A DNA stretch of 36,313 nucleotides from Bacteroidales bacterium (GTDB lineage Bacteria > Bacteroidota > Bacteroidia > Bacteroidales > Muribaculaceae), in assembly GCA_030524765.1 (NCBI GenBank), contig JAUNGA010000019.1:1-36313 (forward strand). The letters run 5' to 3'. The notes below the pieces were generated by a model that was not told the DNA's origin, did not search any database, and saw nothing but the letters and a program-made list of their open reading frames with translations. The translations under genes and the position numbers were made by a program. Shown here piece after piece: positions 16,003 to 24,689 of this stretch (positions are counted from its first letter, which is position 1; every line of letters begins with the position of its first letter).

Positions 16003-16425
16003 TTACAACACAGCACGTATGCCGAGCTCGTAGACGCGCCCCCCGAAACCCGTGACCGTCCCGACGCACACAGCCGACAGCAGCGAGCGATGACGCACCT
16101 CCTCGCGGGCAGCCACATTGCTCAGATGCACCTCGACTACCGGAATATTGACGGCAGCCACCGCATCGGCGAGCGCCACCGACGTATGGGTATATCCGCC
16201 CGCGTTGAGCACAATCGCGTCGGCACGGACAGCGCCATAGGCTGCCTCATGTATGCAGTCGATCAGATCGCCCTCGTGGTTTGACTGATAATAATCAATC
16301 TCGACACCGGCAAACGTGCGCCGCAGCCGCTCGAGTATAGACTCCATCGGCTCGGTGCCATAGATACCGGGCTCGCGCACGCCCAACAGATTGAGATTAG
16401 GCCCGTTGACAATCAGTATTCTCAT
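16003..16425 (-). CDS. aroQ: Type II 3-dehydroquinate dehydratase
   Basis: 140 aa. Converts 3-dehydroquinate to 3-dehydroshikimate in the shikimate pathway; the type II enzyme is a dodecamer. Motifs: NGPNLNLLGVREPGIYG with the catalytic Tyr22, SNHEG, LNAGGYTHTSVA and VEVHLSNVAAREEVR with the catalytic His100. The ATG overlaps the mrp stop (ATGA), so the two are coupled. Length is normal. Confidence 0.96.
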   Translation of the reverse strand: MRILIVNGPNLNLLGVREPGIYGTEPMESILERLRRTFAGVEIDYYQSNHEGDLIDCIHEAAYGAVRADAIVLNAGGYTHTSVALADAVAAVNIPVVEVHLSNVAAREEVRHRSLLSAVCVGTVTGFGGRVYELGIRAVL

Positions 16426-17546
16426 TTTTTCGACACGTCTACCTTTACTGTCGGAGGCAGCTGGTTATTGCGGGTGTCGACAGCGTCGATCACCTCATGG
16501 GCCAGATGGGCGAATGCAGCCGCAGTGATTGAGTCTTCAAGCGCGATAGGCCGTCCGGTATCATTATGGTCGCCCACGGCAGCCACGATAGGTATGCTTG
16601 CCAGCACGGGCACATTATACTCCTTGGCCATCTTATCGACCGCCTCGTCATTGCCGAAAATATAGTAACGCTCATCGGGATGGAGTTCGGGCGTGAACCA
16701 TGCCATATTGTCGACCACACCCAGCACCGGCACATTGATCTTGGGCTCGCGGAACATCGCCACACCTTTGCGGGCGTCGGCCAGAGCGACCTCCTGCGGC
16801 GTTGTCACCACGATCGCGCCGGTGATGCCGAGGGTCTGCACCAGGGTGAGATGGATGTCGCTCGTGCCCGGAGGCATATCGATCAGGAAATAATCGAGCT
16901 CGCCCCAGTCGGCCTGTTCGATCAGCTGTTTCAGTGCGATCGACGCCATCGAGCCGCGCCACAGCACAGCTTTCGAGGGATCGACAAGCAGACCGATCGA
17001 CAGAAGTTTCACGCCATAACGCTCGATGGGGATGATCAGATTACGGCCATCGACCTCATGCATATACAGCTGCTCGTCTTCTATACCGAACATCTTGGGT
17101 ACCGACGGGCCGAATATATCGGCGTCAAGCAGACCCACCTTGTACCCCTCACGTGCCAGAGCCACGGCAAGATTGGCGGCAACGGTCGACTTGCCCACAC
17201 CGCCTTTGCCCGACGATACACCTATTATATTCTTTACACCGGGCAGCACAGGGGCAGCCTCGGCCGGCGACGGATTGGCGGTGCGGGTCTTCACGTTGAT
17301 ATTGCCGACAATATCGACATCGCGGCCCACAAATGTGAGTATCGCATTCTCGGCAGCCTTGACCACCGACTTGATAAACGGATCGGTAGGCTTGTCAAAA
17401 ACGAGCGAGAACGACACCTTACGGCCATCGATGCGCATATCGTCCTCGACCATATCCATCTCGACAATATTCTTGCCTGTACCTGGATAACGCACCTGAC
17501 GCAATGCGTCAAGTATCAGATTGGGATATAATGTATTGTCTGTCAT
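16422..17546 (-). CDS. mrp: Mrp/NBP35 family iron-sulfur carrier ATPase
   Basis: 374 aa. P-loop ATPase thought to load or carry Fe-S clusters. An N-terminal FeS_assembly_P/MIP18-like domain (about 1-85) precedes the ATPase domain with the deviant Walker A GKGGVGKST near residues 115-123, LLDADIFGPSVPKMFG, and DYFLIDMPPGTSD. The CxxC cluster site of many Mrp proteins is not evident here: the region VVDNMAWFTPE lacks the cysteines. A -7 box lies 17 nt upstream. Downstream it is coupled to aroQ. Confidence 0.93.
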   Translation of the reverse strand: MTDNTLYPNLILDALRQVRYPGTGKNIVEMDMVEDDMRIDGRKVSFSLVFDKPTDPFIKSVVKAAENAILTFVGRDVDIVGNINVKTRTANPSPAEAAPVLPGVKNIIGVSSGKGGVGKSTVAANLAVALAREGYKVGLLDADIFGPSVPKMFGIEDEQLYMHEVDGRNLIIPIERYGVKLLSIGLLVDPSKAVLWRGSMASIALKQLIEQADWGELDYFLIDMPPGTSDIHLTLVQTLGITGAIVVTTPQEVALADARKGVAMFREPKINVPVLGVVDNMAWFTPELHPDERYYIFGNDEAVDKMAKEYNVPVLASIPIVAAVGDHNDTGRPIALEDSITAAAFAHLAHEVIDAVDTRNNQLPPTVKVDVSKK

Positions 17547-17562
17547 GTCTGATTGTTTGTCA

Positions 17563-17570
17563 CAAAGTTA
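17563..17570 (-). promoter_or_regulatory. -7 box for mrp-aroQ
   Basis: TAACTTTG on the minus strand, about 16 nt before the mrp ATG. A TTT-containing -33-like stretch lies about 20 bp further upstream. Confidence 0.55.
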
Positions 17571-17634
17571 GCAACTTTCCGCCATTTTATAAAGCGTTAG
17601 CCGTTTTTAACAGTATGGATCTGCCACTTTTATC

Positions 17635-17776
17635 AATCCGGGGGACACGACATCATACCGGATTTTCATATGGCTTCTCGATTGCAATCTCGATATAATA
17701 TATCGGTATTGCGGAATATAACGTCATTCCGGACCCTAAGAGACGATTCGACAATCAATCAGGCGTAGGGCGCCTG
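17635..17776. repeat. Intergenic cluster of inverted repeats
   Basis: The gap between mrp and trmB holds three small inverted repeats: AATCCGG/CCGGATT (17635-17641, 17658-17664), CGGAAT/ATTCCG with an 8-nt loop (17712-17731) and CAGGCG/CGCCTG with loop TAGGG (17760-17776). The last lies just past the trmB stop and may be part of a weak terminator. No coding potential was seen. Confidence 0.4.
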
Positions 17777-17778
17777 CG

Positions 17779-18534
17779 TCACGACCCGATCGTGTCGATG
17801 TAGCCGCGTGAGTAGCTGCGATATGTGTCACGCTCGAAATCGTCATCGGGCTCGGCAAGCTCAGTAGCATGATCGAGACCGAAAGCCAGGTATTTGATGG
17901 TCAGGCCGCGGGCCAGCCACTGGCTCTCGTAGTGGGTGCGTATCGAGAGGATGGGGTCGACGAGATCGGAATGATACAGATCGTCGGTATCGACTTCCTT
18001 GACCAGACCGTTGAGATCGGCCATGGCACGTGTGTAGGCGTAGAGAAACGGGCTGTCGGTCTTGAGACGCACCATGCCGCCGTCAACGAGCACGCGGCGG
18101 TAAAGATCCATGAAGCGGGTCGACGTGAGACGCTTTCGCACCTTCTTCATCTGCGGGTCGGGGAATGTGATCCATATCTCGCTCACCTCACCGGGGGCGA
18201 AGAAAGCGTCGAGCAGTTCGATTGAAGTGCGCAGGAAAGCCACGTTTGCCATCGCGAGATCACGCGCACGGGTTGCGCCGGCATGCATCCTGGCGCCCTT
18301 GATGTCGATGCCTATGAAATTTTTTTCGGGATAGAGCTGTGCCAGGCCTACGGTATATTCTCCTTTGCCGCAGCCGAGCTCGAGCACAATAGGATTGTCA
18401 TTGCCAAAGAAATCGCTGTGCCAGCGTCCGCGCAGCGGAAATGAGCCTTCGGCCTTGAGACGGGCAAACGGATACTGGAAGACCAGATCGATGGTCTCCA
18501 TTTCGGCAAACTTGCTCAGTTTGTTCTTTCCCAT
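17779..18534 (-). CDS. trmB: tRNA (guanine-N7-)-methyltransferase
   Basis: 251 aa from ATG 18534 ([13 protein letters not shown]). A longer in-frame extension overlaps the LRR gene and is rejected. SAM-dependent m7G46 modification of tRNA. Motifs: [17 protein letters not shown] (SAM motif I), [28 protein letters not shown] (the TrmB-specific FPDPW-like block, here with Q after P) and a conserved Asp in LKTDS. It starts 14 bp after the LRR gene stop and may share its transcript. Confidence 0.93.
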   Translation of the reverse strand: MGKNKLSKFAEMETIDLVFQYPFARLKAEGSFPLRGRWHSDFFGNDNPIVLELGCGKGEYTVGLAQLYPEKNFIGIDIKGARMHAGATRARDLAMANVAFLRTSIELLDAFFAPGEVSEIWITFPDPQMKKVRKRLTSTRFMDLYRRVLVDGGMVRLKTDSPFLYAYTRAMADLNGLVKEVDTDDLYHSDLVDPILSIRTHYESQWLARGLTIKYLAFGLDHATELAEPDDDFERDTYRSYSRGYIDTIGS

Positions 18535-18548
18535 AAAAAGTCGATCGC

Positions 18549-20033
18549 TTACTTGGCCAGTTTGAGGGTAGCGGTGCGGCCGTCGCCCAGCAGGGCCGAC
18601 ACTATGTAGATGCGTGTGCTCATCCCCTCGGTGTCGACACACACCATATCGCTCATCGGCTCGAGGCTCACGAGCAGCACGCCTGCGGTGTCGTAGAGCG
18701 AGAGGCGTTCGATCTCGACGCCATCGATCGAAACCTGCAGTTCGTCGCCTACAAAACGGCCGCGCAGTCCGGCCACAGTCTCGGGAATGACTGCGTCGTC
18801 GACGCCTGTCACACCCTCTACGATGGTGAATTCTTTCCATTGGTCGGCGGCCTCATAGGCCTCTTTGTCGCCGGTCGGCACATAGAGGATTGCCTTGGGC
18901 TGGTCTACGCCGTCCCATACGTTGTCGCCAAGTGCGGGCACACCGTCAGACGATACGGTGAGAGATTTAAGACCTGTCATGTCTTTCATCGCATAGCTGC
19001 CGATGCTCTCGACAGTCGACGGCAGTACGAGCGTCTCGACCTGGGTCATATTGGCCAGAGCATAGTCGCCGATATCGGTTGTCTGGGGAGAGAGCATATA
19101 GGTGGTGTCCATCTTGGTATCGTCCACATAAGCATAGTCGGGTACGGCTGTAGCTGTGGTCGAGGCACGCATCTCGGTCAACGCAGGGCAATGGAATACG
19201 ATGCCCTCGCCGACATTGGGCACTGCGCCCATGCGCACCGATACGAGCTCGGGCATTTTGGCAAACGCCCAGTCGCCCACGGTCTGCAGCTGGCGGCAGT
19301 TCTCAAGATTTATGTTTTTGAGTCCGGCGGCGGTGAAAGCCTCATCGCCGATCTCAGTCAGCACCGGACCGAATGTGAAATTTCTGAGCGAAGGACAGTC
19401 AGCGAACGCACGGTCGCCCACCACGGTCACTTTGTCAGAGCCGTTGACGGTCTGCAGGCCGGTACAGCCGGCAAAGCTGCGCACACCCAGCTCGACATTA
19501 TTGGTGATGGTCACCGTAGTCAGTTTGGGGCTGCCGGCAAAAGTACCCGAGCCGAGCTCGGCACACGAAACAGTCACACTGGCAAGCTGGGGGCAACCTG
19601 TAAACGCGCCGTCGGCCACGGTAACGACCGTCGAAGGCAGGGTGACCGAACGCAGATCAGAGCCGGCAAACGCACCCTCGCCGATCGAGACTGGGGTGAC
19701 GGGCAGCGTGAGACTCTGCAGTCGTGAACCCGAGAAAACAAATCTGGGTATGGTAGCCTCGGGATATGACACCGAGCCCTTGAGTTTTACGCCGCGGTAT
19801 GCCTCGATTGTGGCATTGCGCAGGTTAAGACTGGTCAGAGCGGGCATGGCCTCGCTCACGAAATATAGATCGGCTGCATTGATACGGCCCGACAGCACGA
19901 GCTCGGTGACACCGTCGGTCGAACTGATGTTGTGCGACAACTGGCCGGCAACCGGATTATTGACAGTCAATGCATTGGCCGCCATAACCGATGTCGCGGC
20001 CATCAAAAGAAGAGATATGGTATTTCGAAACAT
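18549..20033 (-). CDS. BspA-like LRR protein with T9SS-type C-terminal domain
   Basis: 494 aa. A signal peptide ([18 protein letters not shown]) is followed by an N-terminal beta region, then about ten LRR_5-type repeats (such as [20 protein letters not shown]) through about residue 395. A closing segment ends in [19 protein letters not shown]. The last 70 residues, [17 protein letters not shown] to TLKLAK, resemble a type IX secretion sorting domain (xIYDxxGxxV, then YIVxV, then the short basic end). So it is probably exported across the outer membrane and surface-attached. Ligand unknown. A poor TAACTTCG box lies upstream. It precedes trmB by 14 bp. Confidence 0.88.
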   Translation of the reverse strand: MFRNTISLLLMAATSVMAANALTVNNPVAGQLSHNISSTDGVTELVLSGRINAADLYFVSEAMPALTSLNLRNATIEAYRGVKLKGSVSYPEATIPRFVFSGSRLQSLTLPVTPVSIGEGAFAGSDLRSVTLPSTVVTVADGAFTGCPQLASVTVSCAELGSGTFAGSPKLTTVTITNNVELGVRSFAGCTGLQTVNGSDKVTVVGDRAFADCPSLRNFTFGPVLTEIGDEAFTAAGLKNINLENCRQLQTVGDWAFAKMPELVSVRMGAVPNVGEGIVFHCPALTEMRASTTATAVPDYAYVDDTKMDTTYMLSPQTTDIGDYALANMTQVETLVLPSTVESIGSYAMKDMTGLKSLTVSSDGVPALGDNVWDGVDQPKAILYVPTGDKEAYEAADQWKEFTIVEGVTGVDDAVIPETVAGLRGRFVGDELQVSIDGVEIERLSLYDTAGVLLVSLEPMSDMVCVDTEGMSTRIYIVSALLGDGRTATLKLAK

Positions 20034-20125
20034 TGCAATGATAATGAAGTCTGTGTCTTTCTGAACCGCGAAGTTACAAAAAAATCACTCGATTAACCGC
20101 ACAATCGTGCTCGATTTATGATTTT

Positions 20126-20746
20126 TTATGGCCATATCACACGACTGTGGCCGTTCCCGAAACAGTAATTGAGCGATACGAGCACTCTCAGATTCTTGTA
20201 TTTTTGCTCGCCGGCCACGGGTATCGACACCTCGGGGATGACAGTCAGCCGTCCGGAGCGCAAGCCGAAACCCGCATGCACGCGCTTCTCGCTCTTGCGA
20301 TAGTCGGGTATGGTGGTATAGGATGCATGCACGTCTATCGAGCTGTTGAGATCGACCGACGCTCCGAGGCTAAAACAGGTCTTATACTTGTAACCCGAGT
20401 CGTAGTGCGGATTGATGCGGCCGATCAGATGCAACACATTCAATGGTGTGAAGTTGACGCCTACCACACCTCCGGCCTGGCGGTAATCGCCGTTCCACGC
20501 GGTAGCGCAATATGCCTTTGCCTCATAGCCGAGGCTGCCGAAATCACCGAAATACTCAGCAGACAGGCCTATCTGCTGGAAACCGAATTTCTCTGAGAAC
20601 AACGAATGGCTGAGAGCCACGCGATAATGGTCGGCAAATGTGTATCCGCCATAAATGAACCGTGTGTTGTGCAGGCCGGCGTCGATTTGCGCGCAAGCGG
20701 CGATAATGCTTGATACAGACAGTATCAGCAGAAATATTCGTTTCAT
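20126..20746 (-). CDS. Small outer-membrane beta-barrel-like protein
   Basis: 206 aa. Signal peptide MKRIFLLILSVSSIIAACAQ, with a Cys near the cleavage region but no clean lipobox. The mature part has about eight amphipathic strands rich in Tyr, Gly and Asn, such as GFQQIGLSAEYFGDFGSLGYEAKAY, RVHAGFGLRSGRLTVIPEV and LRVLVSLNYCFG. It looks like an eight-stranded barrel. It is the last gene of the MBOAT operon and overlaps the GDSL gene by ATGA, suggesting a role in the same envelope process. No family name is recognised. Confidence 0.75.
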   Translation of the reverse strand: MKRIFLLILSVSSIIAACAQIDAGLHNTRFIYGGYTFADHYRVALSHSLFSEKFGFQQIGLSAEYFGDFGSLGYEAKAYCATAWNGDYRQAGGVVGVNFTPLNVLHLIGRINPHYDSGYKYKTCFSLGASVDLNSSIDVHASYTTIPDYRKSEKRVHAGFGLRSGRLTVIPEVSIPVAGEQKYKNLRVLVSLNYCFGNGHSRVIWP

Positions 20747-21339
20747 AACTGTGATAATAATGATTTGGCAAGAACCTCGTATCCCGCCGCACTCAGGTGC
20801 AGGCGGTCTGAATAAAGTGCATAATCGAGTCCGTCACCGTCGACAAACAGCGGATAAACATCGAGATACGTGACGTCGGCACGTCCGGCCACAGCCTCTT
20901 TTACGAGGCGGTTCACCTCGCTGATGGTAGGCAACAGACTCACTTCGCCCTTGAAATCCCTGGGCAGGATCGAATAAAGATATGTGTGCCGCGCTCCGAG
21001 ACCTGTGACCGCATCGACATATCGCGAGACGTATAATTCTATCTCGCTTTGGCTGCCTCTGATACCGGCCATATCGTTTGTGCCTATCATCACCACCGCA
21101 TCCCGGCCGGCGGCGCGGCCTTTGAGCGACTCGACATAATCGATGCCGGCACCCGACTTGCCGAGATTGACAGTGACATAGCCTGTGAAATACTCGTCGA
21201 GATCCCAGCGGGCGATGATAGAATCGCCAACAAAGGTCAGCTCGCTGATATCGTTGTCGTCGCAGGCGCCTGTCGCCAGCAGTGCCACGAGAGCGATCGC
21301 CGCCGCTCTCAGGCGGCTGATAATTCCATATGCTTTCAT
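20743..21339 (-). CDS. GDSL/SGNH hydrolase lipoprotein, probably surface-exposed
   Basis: 198 aa. A signal ends in LATGAC (Cys26) followed by DDND, an acidic stretch like the Bacteroidetes lipoprotein export signal that sends lipoproteins to the cell surface. SGNH catalytic elements are present: FVGDS with Ser40, a glycine block (LGKSGAGID), VMIGTND and the C-terminal SDRLHLSAAGY with the Asp-His pair. It probably hydrolyses or transfers an ester, such as acetyl on glycans. It is coupled to both neighbours by ATGA overlaps (21336-21339, 20743-20746). Confidence 0.88.
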   Translation of the reverse strand: MKAYGIISRLRAAAIALVALLATGACDDNDISELTFVGDSIIARWDLDEYFTGYVTVNLGKSGAGIDYVESLKGRAAGRDAVVMIGTNDMAGIRGSQSEIELYVSRYVDAVTGLGARHTYLYSILPRDFKGEVSLLPTISEVNRLVKEAVAGRADVTYLDVYPLFVDGDGLDYALYSDRLHLSAAGYEVLAKSLLSQL

Positions 21340-22244
21340 TTAAGTGATATTAGACGGTTTATGACGGTGTCGGTGTATATGGCCGATCCGTTGATATTTA
21401 TATGATTGCTGTCATAGAACAGTGTGCTGTCGACATCAAACGGGCTCATATGTGTATCGTCCCATACCGTCACGCGCCCGTCATCTATTATAGAACGTAT
21501 GTTATCGGCAAATCGGGCAGACTCTGATGTCGTGATGCATCGGGGCGGGAAGAATATGATCAGCCGTATGCCGTTGTCGGTGCACAGCCGGGCAAACTCT
21601 CTGAGCTGGGCCGCGCGTTCGTCGGTTATGTCGACTATGCCGTTGATGGCAGTGCGGGCGGGGAATGCGGCCGGTATGCCCTTGGCCACAAATCCGTTCA
21701 GGCCACTGACTCCGGGCGACACAACGTTATAGAGAAGTATGCGGAACCATGATCCGTTGAGCCGATAGAAGGTCGATTTCAGCAATGCCTTCTTAAATGG
21801 CCTGTCGCCATCCATATTCCGGTCAATATCTCCCAGACCGCGGCCATAGTACGGCGCAAGGAATCCGTAGCGGTTGCCTACGCCCTCGTCGCCGAAATTA
21901 TAGTCGAGCACACCCAGCAGGACTGTCTCGGGGCGATGTCCCCTGTCGAGCATGCACTTGAGCATTGTCATATAGAACGGAAACGCCTGGCCGTTTGACG
22001 CGCCATTGTACGCAGTAATGCCCAGACTGTCCTGCACGCGTCTGGTGTCGATGCTGTTGAGACCTACCGAGCTGCCGAGCACAATCAACTGTTCGTCGGC
22101 ATCATTGATCAGATGGTCGGCCATCACATAGTCGCCTTTGAGCGGATGTCGGGCTGTATAGCTGTCAAACACTATACCGGCCGCTATGTCGATGCACACG
22201 ACCGTCGCCACCACGCATACTATCCAGATTATCAACTTCTTCAT
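21336..22244 (-). CDS. DltD/AlgJ-like membrane-anchored SGNH protein
   Basis: 302 aa from ATG 22244 (MKKLIIWIV); an in-frame TTG two codons earlier overlaps the MBOAT stop but ATG is preferred. One N-terminal membrane segment (residues about 2-22), then a periplasmic SGNH-like domain: VLGSSVGLNSID with the nucleophile Ser, an NGASNGQAF block, LLGVLDYNFG, LIIFFPPRC and DSNHININGSAIYTD with the catalytic His. Proteins of this type work with an MBOAT partner to move acyl groups onto envelope polymers, as DltD, AlgJ and AlgX do. The gene follows the MBOAT stop after 2 bp. Confidence 0.85.
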   Translation of the reverse strand: MKKLIIWIVCVVATVVCIDIAAGIVFDSYTARHPLKGDYVMADHLINDADEQLIVLGSSVGLNSIDTRRVQDSLGITAYNGASNGQAFPFYMTMLKCMLDRGHRPETVLLGVLDYNFGDEGVGNRYGFLAPYYGRGLGDIDRNMDGDRPFKKALLKSTFYRLNGSWFRILLYNVVSPGVSGLNGFVAKGIPAAFPARTAINGIVDITDERAAQLREFARLCTDNGIRLIIFFPPRCITTSESARFADNIRSIIDDGRVTVWDDTHMSPFDVDSTLFYDSNHININGSAIYTDTVINRLISLK

Positions 22245-22246
22245 GA

Positions 22247-23671
22247 TCAAAACTGAAAGTATATGAATTGTCCTCCGTCAAACTGGGCGCACAGCAATAT
22301 GACTATTATCAGCCCGGCTGTCAGCAGGCAACTGCGCAGCCCGGTCGACTCGCACACCCCGTTTCTACCGCCATCCGACCGACGCTCGTTATAAATCTCG
22401 ATGCACATCAGCAGCACGATCAGCAACAAAGGCAATAATATGGCCGGTTTGCCCTCGCCGTTATAGAGCATTCCACGCGAGGTCGCCATCTTTTTCAGGG
22501 CGAGCAATGCGTCTGATATCGTGTTGGCTCTGAAAAACACCCATCCTATCATCATCAGCACAAATGTCACGAATATATTGACCAGCCTGATTATCAGAGG
22601 ACGTCGTACCGGCGACTTCTTATGCTTGTCCTTTCTGTGCCACACGGTGTGTACGACCTGCAGGCCACCGTGATATGCGCCCCAGGCCACAAATGTGGTG
22701 TTGGCTCCGTGCCACAGACCGCTCACTAAAAATGTCACAAACAGATTGAAGCAGTGACGCACACGCGAGCACCGGTTGCCACCCATAGGTATGTAGAGAT
22801 AATCGGAAAACCACGATGACAACGATATATGCCAGCGGCGCCAGAAATCTTTGACCGAACCGGCCAGATATGGCTGCCTGAAATTCTGCATAAGTCTGAA
22901 TCCGACGCATCTTGCCGTACCGATGGCTATCAGCGAGTAACCTCCGAAGTCACAGAAAATCTGAAAGGTGAAGAACAGCGTGGCCAGCATGATAGACGTG
23001 CCGTTGTGCATGGCTATATTGCCATATACAGCATCGACATAAGGCGAGACGGCATCGGCGATGCACAGTTTCATGAAATAGCCGAGCACCATCAGTCTCA
23101 GACCCCTGATCACCTCCTGTCCGTCAAAGCGGTGGCGGTCATGGAACTGGGGCAGCAGATTCTTTGCACGCTCTATAGGGCCCGCGACAAGCTGCGGAAA
23201 AAATGCCACAAACAGCAGATAGGTCGACAGACTGCGTTCGGGCTTTATCGTACCGCGATAAACATCAATGGTATATCCTACGGCCTGGAATGTGAAAAAA
23301 GATATGCCCACGGGCAGCAGCAACTCAAACTGCGGTATCGCGATGGCGATATGCAGCGCGGCCAGGGCATCTGTGATCAACGATGAGATGAACCCCAGAT
23401 ACTTGAAGACAAACAGGATGCCGAAGTTCACCGTCAGACATGTCGTCAGTATCATCTTGCGCCTGGCGGCATAGCGGTGCATCAGCATGCCGCAGCCCCA
23501 TGTAGTCACCGACGAAAACAGTATCAGCAATGCAAACCGCGGATCCCAGTTCATATAGAAATAGTAGCTTGCCAACAGCAGAAACGGATTGCGCCATTTC
23601 GTCGGCAGCAGCCAGTAGACGACCGCCACTATAGGAAAGAATACTATGAATGCCAATGAGTTGAAGAGCAT
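22247..23671 (-). CDS. MBOAT family membrane O-acyltransferase (AlgI/DltB-like)
   Basis: 474 aa with about ten to eleven membrane segments. Family signatures: YFYMNWDPRFALLIL near residues 37-51, LLPVGISFFTFQAVGYTIDVYRG, DFWRRWHISLSSWFSDYLYIPMGG near 275-298 and FLVSGLWHGANTTFVAWG with the catalytic His321. It carries an acyl group, probably acetyl, from a cytoplasmic donor across the inner membrane. The acceptor is unknown; the neighbouring SGNH proteins suggest an exported glycan. It is the first gene of a four-gene operon with its own strong promoter. Confidence 0.93.
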   Translation of the reverse strand: MLFNSLAFIVFFPIVAVVYWLLPTKWRNPFLLLASYYFYMNWDPRFALLILFSSVTTWGCGMLMHRYAARRKMILTTCLTVNFGILFVFKYLGFISSLITDALAALHIAIAIPQFELLLPVGISFFTFQAVGYTIDVYRGTIKPERSLSTYLLFVAFFPQLVAGPIERAKNLLPQFHDRHRFDGQEVIRGLRLMVLGYFMKLCIADAVSPYVDAVYGNIAMHNGTSIMLATLFFTFQIFCDFGGYSLIAIGTARCVGFRLMQNFRQPYLAGSVKDFWRRWHISLSSWFSDYLYIPMGGNRCSRVRHCFNLFVTFLVSGLWHGANTTFVAWGAYHGGLQVVHTVWHRKDKHKKSPVRRPLIIRLVNIFVTFVLMMIGWVFFRANTISDALLALKKMATSRGMLYNGEGKPAILLPLLLIVLLMCIEIYNERRSDGGRNGVCESTGLRSCLLTAGLIIVILLCAQFDGGQFIYFQF

Positions 23672-23792
23672 GTCGCCGTATGTTGTTTATCGTTCGCAGA
23701 CAGGTGGGTGCTTATTGTTATCAGACAGGCCCTGAGATAAAAAGCAATGTCTTTCCGTCTCCTTAGGCCCCGACTGTTTTATTAATCCTGTA

Positions 23793-23824
23793 CAAATATA
23801 TTAAGATTTAACGACTTGTGCAAA
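23793..23824 (-). promoter_or_regulatory. Promoter of the MBOAT operon
   Basis: On the minus strand TTTG (23824-23821), exactly 20 bp, then TATATTTG (23800-23793): a consensus Bacteroidetes promoter. The leader is about 115 nt. No clear riboswitch fold was seen in it. The promoter begins just after the murI stop. Confidence 0.75.
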
Positions 23825-23835
23825 CCGCCGGTATC

Positions 23836-24687
23836 TCACAGCTCGACCCGGTGAGCGGTGACGGGGGTGCCCATAAAGAGGGCGGCCTGATCGGCAAAAC
23901 GGTCGGCTTGCTCGGTGGTGAGATAGCCGGTGACGCCGCCTCGGGTGATACGTGTGTCGATCTCGGGATGGCGTCGCAGATAATCGGTCAGCGAATCGGC
24001 CACGATAGAGCCCTGGCTGAGAATGGTCACTCCATCCGGAACATATCGGCGTATCTTATCGATAAGCAACGGATAGTGGGTGCATCCGAGGATTATTGTA
24101 TCGATCTGCGGATCGGCCTCCATGAGTCCGTCGATGTATTTGCGCACAAAATAGTCGGCGCCGGGGCCGTCAGCCTCACGGTTTTCGACGAGCGGCACCC
24201 ACATGGGGCACGGACGTGCTGTGGTGGTGAAATCGGGATACAGTTTGGCGATTTCTATATCATACGACCCTGACGCTACCGTGCCAGGCGTGCCGAGCAG
24301 ACCTATATGGCCGTTACGCGATATCCGGCCGAGAGCCTCGACAGTCGGGCGGATGACACCGAGCACGCGGCGCGACGGATCGAGACGGCCGAGATCGTTT
24401 TGCTGTATTGTACGCAGGGCCTTGGCCGACGCCGTGTTGCAGGCAAGTATGACCAGATGGCATCCCTCGGCGAACAGTCTTGTGACAGCATCGAGTGTAA
24501 ACCGGTAGACAAGCTCAAACGAACGGCTGCCGTAAGGGGCGCGGGCATTGTCGCCAAGATAGAGATAATCTGCGTCGGGGATTGCCCGGCGCAGATCTCT
24601 CAGTATGGTAAGGCCGCCGTAGCCCGAGTCGAAAACACCTATCGGCCCGGGCTGCGTCGGCAGCTTGATATTGTGTGGCAGGGTCAA
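23836..24687 (-). CDS. murI: Glutamate racemase
   Basis: 283 aa. Interconverts L- and D-glutamate for peptidoglycan. Catalytic residues are visible: GVFDSGYGG with Asp20, LACNTASA with Cys83 and ILGCTHYPLL with Cys202 and His204. The start is TTG at 24687, 2 bp after the pgi stop; there is no in-frame ATG before the catalytic Asp. Coupling to pgi puts a central sugar isomerase and a wall precursor enzyme in one transcript. Confidence 0.94.
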   Translation of the reverse strand: MTLPHNIKLPTQPGPIGVFDSGYGGLTILRDLRRAIPDADYLYLGDNARAPYGSRSFELVYRFTLDAVTRLFAEGCHLVILACNTASAKALRTIQQNDLGRLDPSRRVLGVIRPTVEALGRISRNGHIGLLGTPGTVASGSYDIEIAKLYPDFTTTARPCPMWVPLVENREADGPGADYFVRKYIDGLMEADPQIDTIILGCTHYPLLIDKIRRYVPDGVTILSQGSIVADSLTDYLRRHPEIDTRITRGGVTGYLTTEQADRFADQAALFMGTPVTAHRVEL

Positions 24688-24689
24688 GA

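Noticed and set aside
18535-18840. Upstream extension of trmB
   Set aside because: Overlaps the LRR gene in another frame and shows Arg-rich shadow composition.
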